From Sphaerotilus mobilis (lineage in GTDB: Bacteria > Pseudomonadota > Gammaproteobacteria > Burkholderiales > Burkholderiaceae_C): a stretch of 64,000 nt of DNA. Made by a program: the position numbers and the translations under genes. Below the pieces are notes generated by a model. The model did not search any database. It was not told the origin of the DNA and worked only from the letters and a program-made list of their open reading frames with translations. Position 1 is the first letter of the stretch. Every line of letters starts with the position of its first letter. Location of the stretch: the NCBI RefSeq assembly GCF_004216565.1, contig NZ_SGWV01000008.1, forward strand, positions 806,001 through 870,000, in the 5' to 3' direction. Shown piece after piece: positions 1-8,533 of this stretch.

Positions 1-851
1 ACGAGTCCGGTCGCAGCCTGCGCCACCGCATCGACTGGCCCGGCGCCTGGGCCGTGTCGACCGGTCTGCGGCAGGTCGATTTCCGCGAAGGCCAAGCCAA
101 GGCGGGCGCGGCCATGGCCACCGTGCACGAGATGCAGCACCGCGTGCACGACGTCAGCCTCGAACGCCCTTGGTCAGACGACTGGCTTGGCACGCTGGCC
201 TGGGCAGATGGCGTCGAGCCCAACACCGGGCAGACGCGCCTTGGCGACTGGTTGCCGCCCCAGCGCAGCGCAACGGTCGAGATGGGCTTGCGACACAGGC
301 CGATAGCAGCGGCCTCGCCGACCTGGCAACTGGCGCTCTACCGCACCCGGCTTGATGGTCTGACCCGCGCCGACCCGGTCGACCGCAACTTCGCCATCGC
401 CGATGCGGCACGTCAGGTCACCGGGCTGGCATTCAGCGCGCGCCGGCAGCACGGCGGCTGGACGGTGTCCAGCCAGTTCCATGCCCTGCGCCCGCGCTGG
501 TTGCAAGCGACCAGCGCCAGCGTCGGTGAACGAGCGGTCAACACACCGTCCCGCACGGCGAGCCTGCGCCTCGAACGCCGCTTCGAGGACGGGCCGACCT
601 GGCAGGGCCCGCGTGTATGGCTGCTCTGGCAGGCTCGCAGCAGCCTGTACGCGGACAGCGCCAACCTGCGGCGCATCCAGGGCACGGCGATCGCCGACCT
701 GGGCTGGCAAGGCAGATGGGGACGCTGGCTGAGCACGCTGGTCGTGCGCAACGTCGCCGACCGCGACCACGTCGCCTCGGTCTCCAGCGTGGACGAGGTC
801 TACCAGGGGCCGGTGCGGCAGTGGCGCCTGACCGTGGAGGCCGGCTGGTGA
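1..851 (+). CDS. TonB-dependent outer-membrane receptor, C-terminal part
   Basis: The reading frame is open from the left edge (first full codon at base 3), so about 282 C-terminal residues are present and the plug domain is missing. The visible part has alternating polar/hydrophobic strands with Arg- and Trp-rich turns, a late segment resembling the last barrel strands (RNVADRDHVASVSS...), and ends in ...EAGW with a terminal aromatic residue, as outer-membrane barrels usually do. Such receptors import siderophores, cobalamin or other scarce ligands using TonB energy; the ligand cannot be read from this fragment. The stop codon overlaps the start of the next gene by four bases (GTGA), so the two proteins are very probably co-translated. 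An autotransporter-like or other barrel is possible but less likely. Confidence 0.7.
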   Translation, partial: ESGRSLRHRIDWPGAWAVSTGLRQVDFREGQAKAGAAMATVHEMQHRVHDVSLERPWSDDWLGTLAWADGVEPNTGQTRLGDWLPPQRSATVEMGLRHRPIAAASPTWQLALYRTRLDGLTRADPVDRNFAIADAARQVTGLAFSARRQHGGWTVSSQFHALRPRWLQATSASVGERAVNTPSRTASLRLERRFEDGPTWQGPRVWLLWQARSSLYADSANLRRIQGTAIADLGWQGRWGRWLSTLVVRNVADRDHVASVSSVDEVYQGPVRQWRLTVEAGW

Positions 852-2302
852 CGGCGGCACCCCCGCTAGCCTTGCGGATCGACCCGTCGCGCAACCTGGC
901 CGTCCTGCCAGACGGCCAGCGGGTGGTCTGGCAACGCCGCTGGACGGGCGAGTTCCTGGCGCTGCTGGTGCAGCAAGGCCGGCACGACCTGGCCGTCGAC
1001 CACGCCATGCTCGACACCCACCTGGCCCGGCGCGGTCAGTCGGCCCGGCTGGCAGCGGTCAGCATCCTGCGCCTGCTGGAGACCTTGCAGACCTTCCTCG
1101 ACGGTCTGCCAGAACGCCCGCTCATCCTCGAACATCCGCCGCGCAAGGCCAGCCTCGGGCCCTGGCGGCTGCGCTGGCGTCTGCCGCTGGCAATCGTCAT
1201 CGACGGTGAGCCGGGTGCGGACCAGGCCGACTCGATCGACCCGCCCGCCGACCTCTTCACCGCCCTGTTCGACGGCCCGCCCGGCCAGATCGACCGGCTG
1301 CATGCCCTGTTGCTGAGCCTGATCTCCAGCGACGCCTTCCACGCCATCGGCGATCACGCCTCGTCGCACGAGGTGCTGCAGTCCTGCCGCGAGCTGCCGC
1401 TGAGCGCCAACGGGCGCGTGCTGATCGGCCTGCGCGACGCGCTGTGCCTCAAACGCATCGGGCGCTTCGAGGACGCCCGCCAGCTGCTGCGCGCGCTTGC
1501 CCACCTGCCCGACGTGAGCGACCGCAGCGCCCTGGCCTCGGTGCAGTTCCTGTTCGACCGCATCGACTACGACGCCGATCCCGGCGGCCAGCACACCCGC
1601 CTGTGGGCGTCCTGCGCCGCGCCCACACGCGTCCAACTGCCAGACCGCCACCTGCTGGCCCAGTGGCACAACCTGCGCGCGCTGTTGTGCCGGCGGCGCT
1701 CGGAGGCCGCCGGCCACGCCGACCCTGTCCTGCACATCCTCGCCCTGCGTCACCTCGAAAGCGCCTTTCACCACGCCCTGATGCAGCGCGACAACGAAGG
1801 CCTGCTCGCCTACGCCGCCAACCTGGCGCTGCACCTGACGTCGGTGCTGCCAGCCGGCTGGTCGACCGCTCGGCAGGTCATGGCCTGGCATGAGCTGGTG
1901 CTGGTCTGCATGGACAAGCTGGGGGTGGGTGGCGACAACGCCTGGGAAACCATCTTCCTCGCCCAGTTCTGGCTGGATCACGAGGACGAGCTGGGCGCGC
2001 TCGACCATGACCCGGCCCACAAGGGCTGGATGCCGGTCATCGGCAACCTGCACCCGCGCGACGCGGCCTACCACGTCGCCATGGTCCAGCGGGTCCAGGC
2101 CAGCGGCGACGCGCGCCAGATCGCACTCGCCTGGTTGTGCTGCTGGCGACATGCCCGACAGCACCTGCCGCCGCACGACGAACTGCCGATCCGGCTCGCG
2201 CTCATCAAAGCCGTCAAGGCCGAAGCGGACCTGCCCCAGCGCCTGCGCCGCGAGGGCTACGGCGACTGGCTGGATCGCCTGGGCATCCCCTGTAAAGACT
2301 GA
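848..2302 (+). CDS. Hypothetical protein coupled to the TonB-dependent receptor gene
   Basis: I do not recognise this 484-residue protein. The frame stays open upstream inside the receptor gene, but the GTG at 848 overlaps the receptor stop (GTGA), a classic translational-coupling arrangement, so I choose it. The product is soluble-looking with no signal peptide. The first 90 residues (LRIDPSRNLAVLPDGQRVVW... then a Leu-rich helical stretch) loosely resemble the small beta-plus-helix layout of OmpR/SARP-like winged-helix domains. The remaining 390 residues are almost all helical, rich in Leu, His and Arg, and look like a TPR-type or regulatory solenoid. A cytosolic regulator or accessory factor for the receptor system is possible, but this is inference. 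Confidence 0.75.
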   Translation: MTAAPPLALRIDPSRNLAVLPDGQRVVWQRRWTGEFLALLVQQGRHDLAVDHAMLDTHLARRGQSARLAAVSILRLLETLQTFLDGLPERPLILEHPPRKASLGPWRLRWRLPLAIVIDGEPGADQADSIDPPADLFTALFDGPPGQIDRLHALLLSLISSDAFHAIGDHASSHEVLQSCRELPLSANGRVLIGLRDALCLKRIGRFEDARQLLRALAHLPDVSDRSALASVQFLFDRIDYDADPGGQHTRLWASCAAPTRVQLPDRHLLAQWHNLRALLCRRRSEAAGHADPVLHILALRHLESAFHHALMQRDNEGLLAYAANLALHLTSVLPAGWSTARQVMAWHELVLVCMDKLGVGGDNAWETIFLAQFWLDHEDELGALDHDPAHKGWMPVIGNLHPRDAAYHVAMVQRVQASGDARQIALAWLCCWRHARQHLPPHDELPIRLALIKAVKAEADLPQRLRREGYGDWLDRLGIPCKD

Positions 2303-2391
2303 AAAAACATCCTGGAGCGGGCCTTCTTCCAATCGATCGGTCACGCCGATGTCCGGCGTGTCTCGATCCCAACCCTCCACGGAGAAATGCC

Positions 2392-2967
2392 ATGCAACAC
2401 CAGTCCCGCGCATCCAGCGCTTCCCGCAAGTCCCGCGCCGACATCCGCCTGATCGCCGCCGCGCTGCTCGGCCTGACCGCCCTGACCAGCACCGAAGCAT
2501 CCGCACAAGTCGCCCTCTCGCAGCCCTATGTCACCGCCGGCTACGCCAGCTTCGAAGGCTTCAGCGGCGGCCTCTACCTCGGCGGCGGCGCCAAGCTGGG
2601 CACGCTCAGCAGCCTGTTCAAGCTCAACGTTCCGGGCGACCTGAGCGTCGAAGGCCGCTACGCATCGGCCAGCGATTCGTCCTATGGCTTGGACCTCAAG
2701 GCCACGTCCTTCGAAGGCGTCGCCGTCGCCAACTACCCCATCTCGCCGGTCTTCTCCGCGATCGCCTACGCCGGCCTGGGCATGCTCAAGAGCGACGTCT
2801 CGTTCTCCTTCGGCGGCATCACGTCCAAGGGCTCGGCCTCCACCACCGAACTGATCGGCGGCGTGGGCGTGCAGTACGAGGTCATCCCTCGCCTGAAGGT
2901 CGAAGCCCGCCTGGGTCTGCTGGGCTATGGCAGCACGACGACGGTGGGGGCGCAGTACAGGTTCTGA
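2392..2967 (+). CDS. Small outer-membrane beta-barrel protein
   Basis: A 191-residue protein with a classical signal peptide: basic N-terminus (HQSRASSASRKSRADIR), hydrophobic core (LIAAALLGLTALT) and a likely cleavage after ASA near residue 37. The mature part is Gly- and Tyr-rich with about eight amphipathic strands (YVTAGYASFEGFSGGLYLGGG, VEGRYAS, VAVANYPI, VEARLGLLGYG) and ends ...VGAQYRF. The terminal Phe is the usual BAM recognition signal. It belongs with the OmpA-N/Ail/OmpW-like small porin-type barrels, and its precise role is unknown. A GGAG ribosome-binding site lies just upstream of the ATG. It sits 89 bases after the unknown coupled gene and may be expressed separately. Confidence 0.8.
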   Translation: MQHQSRASSASRKSRADIRLIAAALLGLTALTSTEASAQVALSQPYVTAGYASFEGFSGGLYLGGGAKLGTLSSLFKLNVPGDLSVEGRYASASDSSYGLDLKATSFEGVAVANYPISPVFSAIAYAGLGMLKSDVSFSFGGITSKGSASTTELIGGVGVQYEVIPRLKVEARLGLLGYGSTTTVGAQYRF

Positions 2968-3033
2968 CGACACGCAGGGCGCCGCAGCGGACGGCTGCGG
3001 CGCCGTTGAAACAGACACCCTGGAGGCCCGCAC

Positions 3034-3450
3034 ATGCGCCCCTGCATCACGATCATCCTCAGCGCCATCCTTGCCCTTGCTGGATGCAGCGCCGGCCAGG
3101 AAACGAGCGACCTCAACCCTTCCGGAACCGACACGTCCAGTGTCGAGGTCGCGTTGAACATCAGCACCTTCGGAGCTGGCACCGTGACCAGCACTTCGGC
3201 CAACCTGAGCTGTTCCGACGGTCGGTGCAGTGCCGCTGTCCAGGCCGGCACCAGCGTGGACCTGAAGGCCATGCCGGACGAGGGATGGACGCTGGATCAC
3301 TGGACGGGGTGCGACAGCGTTTCCGCGGACACGTGTCGGTCACGGTGGCCGAAGCACGGACGGTCCAGCCATTCTTCGCACGATCCGCTGCGCCGCAGAT
3401 TCATGCCGATGTCGTCGTGCTGTCCGACGCCACGCTGGATGAGCTGGTGA
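3034..3450 (+). pseudogene. 5' part of a frameshifted lipoprotein gene (InlB-like repeat domain)
   Basis: The first 20 residues form a lipoprotein signal peptide with lipobox LALAGC. Residues from about 35 follow the divergent InlB B-repeat pattern: GAGTVTSTSANLSC, C-A-V-G-V-L-A-P-GW, then DHWTGCDSVSADTC. The repeat should close with SVTV-EARTV-FF, and exactly that sequence continues in another frame from base 3333. Inserting one C after 3334 would give DTC-SVTVAEARTV, so a one-base deletion, real or a sequencing error, interrupts the gene. Translation in this frame ends at 3450 with an Arg/Ser/Pro-rich tail that looks like out-of-frame sequence. The restored protein would be about 780 residues and surface-attached. 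Confidence 0.65.
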
Positions 3451-5372
3451 GTGACACCCAACAGGTTCTCACCTTCAAGGCAGGTGCGAGACAACTGGAC
3501 GACCTGCGCGAAGGCGCCGTGATCATCTCCGGGCGTGGAGCCGGCTTTGCCAGAAGGATCCTCAAGAAGATCGTCCTGCCGCAAGGCAACTTCCTGCTGG
3601 ACACCCTCCCGGTCAGCTTGAGCGACATCATCGAGGACGGAACGCTGATCGGCGGCTATGCGACAGCAGGTTCAGGGACCGAAGGCATCGCCCGAGTCCT
3701 GAGTCTGGGACAGGGCGTGACGCTGGCCAATCGCGCTCGCCCCTTGGGCGCGTCCAGCGAGTTCAATGTCGACGTTCCGCTCAACGCCGAAGAGACGTCG
3801 AAGATCACCGGGAAGATCAATGTCGAGTGGAATCCGGAGTTCGCCGTCGACTTCCGGCTGGGAAGTGGCCTGAAGGAGGCCGAGCTGCTGGTCAACCCGA
3901 CCGTGCGACCCGATCTGTCCTTCGTCAAGGGACCAGAGGACATCGAGAAGGAAGTCCTGTTCGACCTCGGCGTATTCGAGTTGACACCGTTCACGATCCA
4001 GGTCGGCTTCGTCCCCGTGGTGGTGGTTCCAACCGTGAAGGGGTATGCCAAGGTGTCGGCCAAGGGCGGCGTTCAGGTGAACTTCGCAAGTGGCTATTCC
4101 CTGCAGGGCAGCTATGGCGCTCACTACCGCAAAGGATCGGGATGGGACGGGGTGTTCAGCACGCAACTTGACGGCAACTTCACGCCGGTGGGTGCTGTCA
4201 AGATCGAAGGCGAGCTGGGTGTTGGCGTCTACATGGCAATGGCGGTCTACAACGTCATCGGACCCTTCATCCAGGTCGGTCCGTATCTGCGAGCGACTGG
4301 GGAATTGAACACCGCCAGCGAGACGGGCCTGTGCAAGAAGTTCCGCGCTGACCTCGGCATCGCCGCCAAGGTCGGAGGCAGCTTCAAGGTCTTGAGCTGG
4401 TATGAATCGAAGCTCGAACTGAGCCTGATCGACAAGGTCGTGAAGAACCTCGTGGACACACAATCGTCAAGCTGCAACGACACCACGCCCCCCTTGTCTC
4501 CTGAGGGATTGAACGCCGTGGCAACCGGGTCCCGCACGATCGAACTGAGCTGGACGCCATCCACCGACGAAGGCGGCCTGCGAGGCCATCAGGTCGAACG
4601 CGACGGGGTCGTCGTGGCCCTCGCGAGGGAAGGGAAGCACGTGGATGCGTCATTGCAAGCAGGTCACGAACACTGCTATCGAATCATTGCCGTCGACCTG
4701 TCCGGCAATCAATCCCTGCCCAGCACCCGCGCATGTGCGCGCACATCGGCGACCGACCGGACTGCACCCACCGTTCCAGCCCAGGTCACGGCGACGGCGA
4801 CGTCCACAACCGCGATCCACTTGAGCTGGCAAGCAAACTCGGATGACGTCGGCGTGATCGGCTATGTCGTCAGCGCCAACGGCAAGCGTCTGCGCAGCCT
4901 GGCTGACACATCGATGGACATCGGAAAGCTCACACCTGAGACGAACCATTGCTTGGTGATCGAAGCCTTCGACGCCATGGGCAACGTGTCGCCCCCCAGC
5001 GAGCCGGTGTGCGTCTCGACCCTTCCCCCCGATCAGGCCGCCTGGACCATGCAGCTCGGATGCGTGGGACGCGATCACAACATCAGCCGGAACATCGATC
5101 TGGACGTTGATGGCGCCAGCCTGGTCAATGTCACGGGCGAGGCCATCGACTACAGCGGTTCGGCACTCGCCTACCACCTGCATGGCAGCTACGAACCCTC
5201 GACACACGTGCTGGACGCGCAGATCGACTGGACCTTCTCGAACTCGACGGCGGTGCGCATGGACCGTTTCACCGCACAGTTGTCCACCGATGACACAGGC
5301 CCGGTCACGATGACGCAGGTTCTGAAGACAGGCTGCGACGCGAACATCCGCTTCGTGCAGAACACGCGCTGA
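3285..5372 (+). CDS. Frameshifted surface protein, main part with two fibronectin type III domains
   Basis: This is the larger, downstream part of the lipoprotein gene that begins at 3034. The ATG at 3285 is only the first in-frame start available after the frameshift; sense similarity begins near 3333. A roughly 380-residue beta-rich region of unknown function follows (VVLSDATLDELVSD..., VIISGRGAGFARRI, then Gly/Val-rich strands). Next come two fibronectin type III-like domains at about 4479-4749 (LSWTPSTDEGGLRGHQVERDG...YRIIAVDLSGNQS) and 4762-5022 (LSWQANSDDVGVIGY...IEAFDAMGNVS). A C-terminal domain of about 110 residues holds a Cys pair. Base composition is less GC-biased than in neighbouring genes, so the region may have been acquired. 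The function is probably extracellular binding; the substrate is unknown. Confidence 0.65.
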   Translation: MDAGSLDGVRQRFRGHVSVTVAEARTVQPFFARSAAPQIHADVVVLSDATLDELVSDTQQVLTFKAGARQLDDLREGAVIISGRGAGFARRILKKIVLPQGNFLLDTLPVSLSDIIEDGTLIGGYATAGSGTEGIARVLSLGQGVTLANRARPLGASSEFNVDVPLNAEETSKITGKINVEWNPEFAVDFRLGSGLKEAELLVNPTVRPDLSFVKGPEDIEKEVLFDLGVFELTPFTIQVGFVPVVVVPTVKGYAKVSAKGGVQVNFASGYSLQGSYGAHYRKGSGWDGVFSTQLDGNFTPVGAVKIEGELGVGVYMAMAVYNVIGPFIQVGPYLRATGELNTASETGLCKKFRADLGIAAKVGGSFKVLSWYESKLELSLIDKVVKNLVDTQSSSCNDTTPPLSPEGLNAVATGSRTIELSWTPSTDEGGLRGHQVERDGVVVALAREGKHVDASLQAGHEHCYRIIAVDLSGNQSLPSTRACARTSATDRTAPTVPAQVTATATSTTAIHLSWQANSDDVGVIGYVVSANGKRLRSLADTSMDIGKLTPETNHCLVIEAFDAMGNVSPPSEPVCVSTLPPDQAAWTMQLGCVGRDHNISRNIDLDVDGASLVNVTGEAIDYSGSALAYHLHGSYEPSTHVLDAQIDWTFSNSTAVRMDRFTAQLSTDDTGPVTMTQVLKTGCDANIRFVQNTR

Positions 5373-5413
5373 TCGGCCTCCTTCCACGTTTGAGACTGAC
5401 CCTCGACCCGCCC

Positions 5414-5929
5414 ATGCCCCTCCACCAATACACCGCCGAATGGATCACCCGCGAAGACCGCATCCGCTTGCGCATCAACGCCGGTGACGGTCAGGAGTTC
5501 CGCTTCTGGCTGACCCGTCACATCGTTGCGGGACTGATGACCGGGGCGCGCAGCGTGGCGGTGCAGGTGCTGGCGCGGGAGCATCCGCCGGCGGTGGCGC
5601 AGGCCTTGCACGAGTTTCGGCAGCAGAGCGCCGTGTTGCAGGCCGACTTCACGCGCGCCTTCGAGAACCAGGACAACCTGCCACTGGGCGAAGCGGCGCA
5701 ACTGGTCACTGGCGTGACGATCACCCAGTCCGGCGAACAGGTGACGGTGCGCCTGACGACCGAGTCGGGTCACGAGGTCCAGCTTCAGATCAGCGAGGCG
5801 GTGCTGCGCGGCTGGGTCGAGCTGCTGGACAAGCTGCAGCTCCATGCTGGCTGGCGGATCGACTCGGCACAGGACGTTCAGGTCACCGTCTTGCCGGACG
5901 GGCCGGCTGCGGGCCAGCAGGTGCATTGA
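5414..5929 (+). CDS. Hypothetical protein
   Basis: A 171-residue soluble protein with no signal peptide that I do not recognise. The ATG at 5414 is preferred over an upstream TTG at 5390 because the peptide begins sensibly there (MPLHQYTAEWITREDRIRLRIN). It has an N-terminal beta segment, a long helix around residues 30-85 (FWLTRHIVAGLMTG...VAQALHEFRQQSAVLQADFTRAF) and a C-terminal beta part with a regular strand pattern (VTGVTITQSGEQVTVRLTTESGHEVQLQIS). It is 41 bases after the frameshifted lipoprotein gene and convergent with the flavoprotein gene, from which a GC-rich hairpin separates it. Confidence 0.6.
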   Translation: MPLHQYTAEWITREDRIRLRINAGDGQEFRFWLTRHIVAGLMTGARSVAVQVLAREHPPAVAQALHEFRQQSAVLQADFTRAFENQDNLPLGEAAQLVTGVTITQSGEQVTVRLTTESGHEVQLQISEAVLRGWVELLDKLQLHAGWRIDSAQDVQVTVLPDGPAAGQQVH

Positions 5930-5937
5930 CGGGCAGC

Positions 5938-5959
5938 CGGGCCGGACAGCGCCGGCCCG
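5938..5959. terminator. Bidirectional terminator-like hairpin
   Basis: Perfect 8-base arms CGGGCCGG / CCGGCCCG with a six-base loop (ACAGCG) lie between the convergent stop codons at 5929 and 5961. There is no T-tract on either side, so termination efficiency is uncertain. Confidence 0.45.
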
Positions 5960-5960
5960 C

Positions 5961-7733
5961 TCATGCCGACCGGCAGCGGCGCCAGGCATCCCTTGCGGCC
6001 AGGAAACCGAAGACCATGCCCGGTCCGATGGTGATGCCGGGTCCCGGATAGGTGCCACCCATGATGGACTGGGCATCGTTGCCGACCGCGTAGAGGCCGC
6101 CGATCGGCATGCCCTGGGCGTCAAGCACGCGGGCCTGGTCGTCGGTCTGCAGGCCGACCGCCGCGCCGATGTCGCCGGGCACGACCTGGACGGCGTAGTA
6201 CGGGCCGGCGGTCAACGCGCCCAGGTTGGGGTTGCGGCCCGGCCAGGTGGCGTCGCCGATGTTGCGCTGGTAGGCGGTGACACCGCGTTGGAAGTCGGGA
6301 TCGTGGCCGGCCTCGGCGTGGCGGTTGTGGGTGGCGACGGTGGCCTCCAGCGTGGCCGCGTCCATGCCGAGTTGATGGGCCAGATCGGCCAGGGTCGCGC
6401 CGTGGCGCAGGTAGCCGTCGGCGATGAAGGGCGCCAGGCCGCCGCCGCCCGGGCGGACCATGCCGAGGCCGTGGCGCTTCAGCGCTGCCGCGTCGCAGAC
6501 GATCCACGACGGAAGTGCCGCCGCCGCACCCGGCTCGCCCGCCTCGCTGCGGCACTGTTCGGCCTGCATGGCCAGGCCGTAGCGGTGGTAGGACATGCTC
6601 TCGTTGAGGTAGCGCCGGCCGGCCTGGTTGACAGTCAACATGCCGGGCTTGGCGCGGTCCATCACAAAGTGCGGAAAGACCGCCGTGCTGCCGTCGGCCC
6701 GCTGGCGGCGCGACACCGGCGCCCAGAAGGTCGGGCTGGCCGCCCCTTGCCCATGACGGGCGCCGATCTGCAGGGCCAACGCCTGCGCCTGACCGGTGTG
6801 GCCGGGCGCGCCTGGGCACCAGTCCATCGGGATGCCGGGCAGGTGGCGTTCGCGCCAGACTGGGTCGCGGTTGATGCCGCCGCTGGCGAGCGCCAGGCCG
6901 CCGCGCACGGCGATGCGGCGCGACGTGCCGGCCGATTCGAGGGTGACGGCCTCGATCGACCGCCCCGGGCCGGGATGCCCGTCCGACACGTGGATCTCGC
7001 GCATCTGCGTGTCCATCAGCAAGGTCACCCGGGGACGCTGTGCCAGCGAGTGCAGCAGGCGGGCGACCAGCGCGTTGCCCATCACCAGCCGGGTGCCGCG
7101 CGGATGGCGGAGCCGATCGTGGGCATGTCGGGCGACGATCTTCACGGCATGGCGCAGCGACGGCCACGAGCGACCCATGGACAGCAGGTGGTTGATGTCG
7201 GTGCGGTCGACCATCATCCCGCCCAGCACGGTGAACTCGGGGATGGGCGGGCGCAGCAGACCGAACAGCGCGCCGAGCTGGCGGCCGTCAAAGGGCAGCG
7301 GCTCCAGCGCCCGGCCGCGCAGAGTCGAACCGTCGACATCGGACTCGTAGTCCGGGTGCAGCGCATAGGGCCGGTAGTGCACGTCGCTGTGCTGCTCGAA
7401 ACGTTCGACCGCCTCGGCGCCATGGGCCAGGAAGGCCCGCCGCAACGCCGCATCGGCGTGGTCACCGACGACGCGGTCGAGGTAGCGGGCGGCCCGTTCG
7501 AGGCTGTCCTCATCCGCCACCCCTTTTGCATGGCGGGTGCACGGGATCCAGGTCGTGCCGGCCGACCAGGCGGTCGTGCCGCCCACGTGGGCGGTGCGTT
7601 CGACCACCAGCACCTTCGCGCCGTCGATGGCCGCATGCAGCGCCGCCGACAGCCCGGCCCCGCCCGCACCGATCACGACGAGGTCGTAGGCCGCGTCCGA
7701 GGGCAGCGACGGGAGCGTTTGCAGCAGCGACAT
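5961..7733 (-). CDS. FAD-dependent oxidoreductase, KstD / fumarate-reductase flavoprotein family
   Basis: A 590-residue flavoprotein. An N-terminal Rossmann motif VVIGAGGAGLSAALHA is followed by VERTAHVGGTTAWSAGTTWIP, and the C-terminal FAD-binding signature is GLYAVGNDAQSIMGGTYPGPGITIGPGMVFG. This arrangement is typical of 3-ketosteroid-delta1-dehydrogenase-like and soluble fumarate-reductase-like enzymes, which introduce or remove a C=C bond next to a carbonyl. The substrate is not determinable from the sequence. I place the start at 7733 (MSLLQT) rather than an in-frame ATG at 7769, because the latter lies inside the operator palindrome shared with the divergent MarR gene. That arrangement suggests MarR-family control. 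Given the neighbouring genes it may act on an alicyclic or aromatic acid intermediate, but this is inference. Confidence 0.8.
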   Translation of the reverse strand: MSLLQTLPSLPSDAAYDLVVIGAGGAGLSAALHAAIDGAKVLVVERTAHVGGTTAWSAGTTWIPCTRHAKGVADEDSLERAARYLDRVVGDHADAALRRAFLAHGAEAVERFEQHSDVHYRPYALHPDYESDVDGSTLRGRALEPLPFDGRQLGALFGLLRPPIPEFTVLGGMMVDRTDINHLLSMGRSWPSLRHAVKIVARHAHDRLRHPRGTRLVMGNALVARLLHSLAQRPRVTLLMDTQMREIHVSDGHPGPGRSIEAVTLESAGTSRRIAVRGGLALASGGINRDPVWRERHLPGIPMDWCPGAPGHTGQAQALALQIGARHGQGAASPTFWAPVSRRQRADGSTAVFPHFVMDRAKPGMLTVNQAGRRYLNESMSYHRYGLAMQAEQCRSEAGEPGAAAALPSWIVCDAAALKRHGLGMVRPGGGGLAPFIADGYLRHGATLADLAHQLGMDAATLEATVATHNRHAEAGHDPDFQRGVTAYQRNIGDATWPGRNPNLGALTAGPYYAVQVVPGDIGAAVGLQTDDQARVLDAQGMPIGGLYAVGNDAQSIMGGTYPGPGITIGPGMVFGFLAARDAWRRCRSA

Positions 7734-7764
7734 GGCGGGCGGTCGAGGCAAGACCGGAATGAAT

Positions 7765-7795
7765 TCCAATAATGGAATGATATTCCACTATTGGA
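7765..7795. promoter_or_regulatory. Probable MarR-family operator between divergent genes
   Basis: Two 14-base arms, TCCAATAATGGAAT and ATTCCACTATTGGA, match at 13 of 14 positions around the spacer GAT. Inside are further short dyads (ATTCCA-ATAA-TGGAAT and TGGAAT-GAT-ATTCCA), giving three overlapping half-sites. It is AT-rich in a GC-rich region and lies between the flavoprotein start (7733) and the MarR start (7950), as expected for an autoregulated MarR/target pair. Confidence 0.65.
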
Positions 7796-7949
7796 CGATC
7801 CTTCGCCTTTGGCGGGGCTGGAACAGCAGCTCGCGCGGCACTGTCGAAGCGGCGCGCCGGGCCTGGTGCTCGTCACGATGTTGCCTAACATCGGCGGCAA
7901 GCCCGATGCGCCGCCGGGTGCAGACCGGCCTTTTCCTCATGATGCCCCA

Positions 7950-8489
7950 ATGCCCACCACGGATACCACCCAGATCACCCGCATCGACCTGGCCAACCGG
8001 CTGTTCTTCCGGCTCTACCAATGCGCCAACATGTTGCACAAGACCGGCACCCGCGCAGTCGAGGCCGAGGGCCTGACGACGCAGCAATGGGCGGTGCTCG
8101 GCGCGCTGTCGCGGCCGCAGGTCGAAGACGGCATGGGGGTCGGTGAACTGGCCCGCTACCTGATGGTCAGCCGCCAGAACCTGTCGGGCCTGATTGGCCG
8201 CATGGAACGCGACGGCCACCTCGTCAGCGCCCCCGATGACCGCGACCGCCGCGCGCGCCGGGTGCGCATGAGCGAGTCCGGCCGCATCGTCTGGCAGCAG
8301 CACGCCTTGCCCAAGATCCACGCCTACTACGAGCAGGTGCTGGGCGACTTCTCGGTCAACGACATGAGCCACGCCCTGCACTACCTGCTCAAGATGCTCG
8401 ACCGCATGGAGCAGATCGACCGGCAGAACGGTGGCGGAGACGGTGGCGGAGACGGTGGCGGAGACGGCGGCGGGGACGAGGAGGCCTGA
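7950..8489 (+). CDS. MarR family transcriptional regulator
   Basis: A 179-residue dimeric winged-helix repressor. The MarR core is clear: an N-terminal helix LANRLFFRLYQCANMLHK, a helix-turn-helix (GLTTQQWAVLGALSR...GVGELARYLMVSRQNLSGLIGRMERDGHLV) and the wing APDDRDRRARRVRMSESG. MarR proteins usually bind small aromatic acids and release a palindromic operator; one such palindrome lies 155 bases upstream, next to the divergent flavoprotein gene. The ATG at 7950 gives a normal family N-terminus; earlier in-frame starts add an Arg/Pro-rich leader or lie in the operator. The C-terminus carries an unusual (GGGD)4-EEA tail encoded by a 12-base tandem repeat. Confidence 0.85.
   Translation: MPTTDTTQITRIDLANRLFFRLYQCANMLHKTGTRAVEAEGLTTQQWAVLGALSRPQVEDGMGVGELARYLMVSRQNLSGLIGRMERDGHLVSAPDDRDRRARRVRMSESGRIVWQQHALPKIHAYYEQVLGDFSVNDMSHALHYLLKMLDRMEQIDRQNGGGDGGGDGGGDGGGDEEA
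8430..8477 (+). repeat. 12-base tandem repeat, four copies, at the 3' end of the MarR gene
   Basis: Three perfect copies of GGTGGCGGAGAC followed by GGCGGCGGGGAC, in frame, encode Gly-Gly-Gly-Asp four times just before the stop codon. This is a slippage-prone sequence, so the tail length may vary between strains. Confidence 0.85.
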
Positions 8490-8530
8490 ACACGACGGCC
8501 TGAAGCGGTGAAGCCCGAAGGGTGTTCAGG
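8485..8530. terminator. Possible long hairpin between convergent marR-like and livF genes
   Basis: Nine-base perfect arms CCTGAACAC and GTGTTCAGG are separated by 28 bases that span the convergent gene ends. The loop is long and there is no T-tract, so a terminator role is tentative. Confidence 0.3.
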
Positions 8531-8533
8531 GCC

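Noticed and set aside
1890-3300. Upstream extension of the long plus-strand frame that ends at 5372
   Set aside because: Before about 3333 it is out-of-frame sequence over two other genes; only the part after 3333 reads as real protein.
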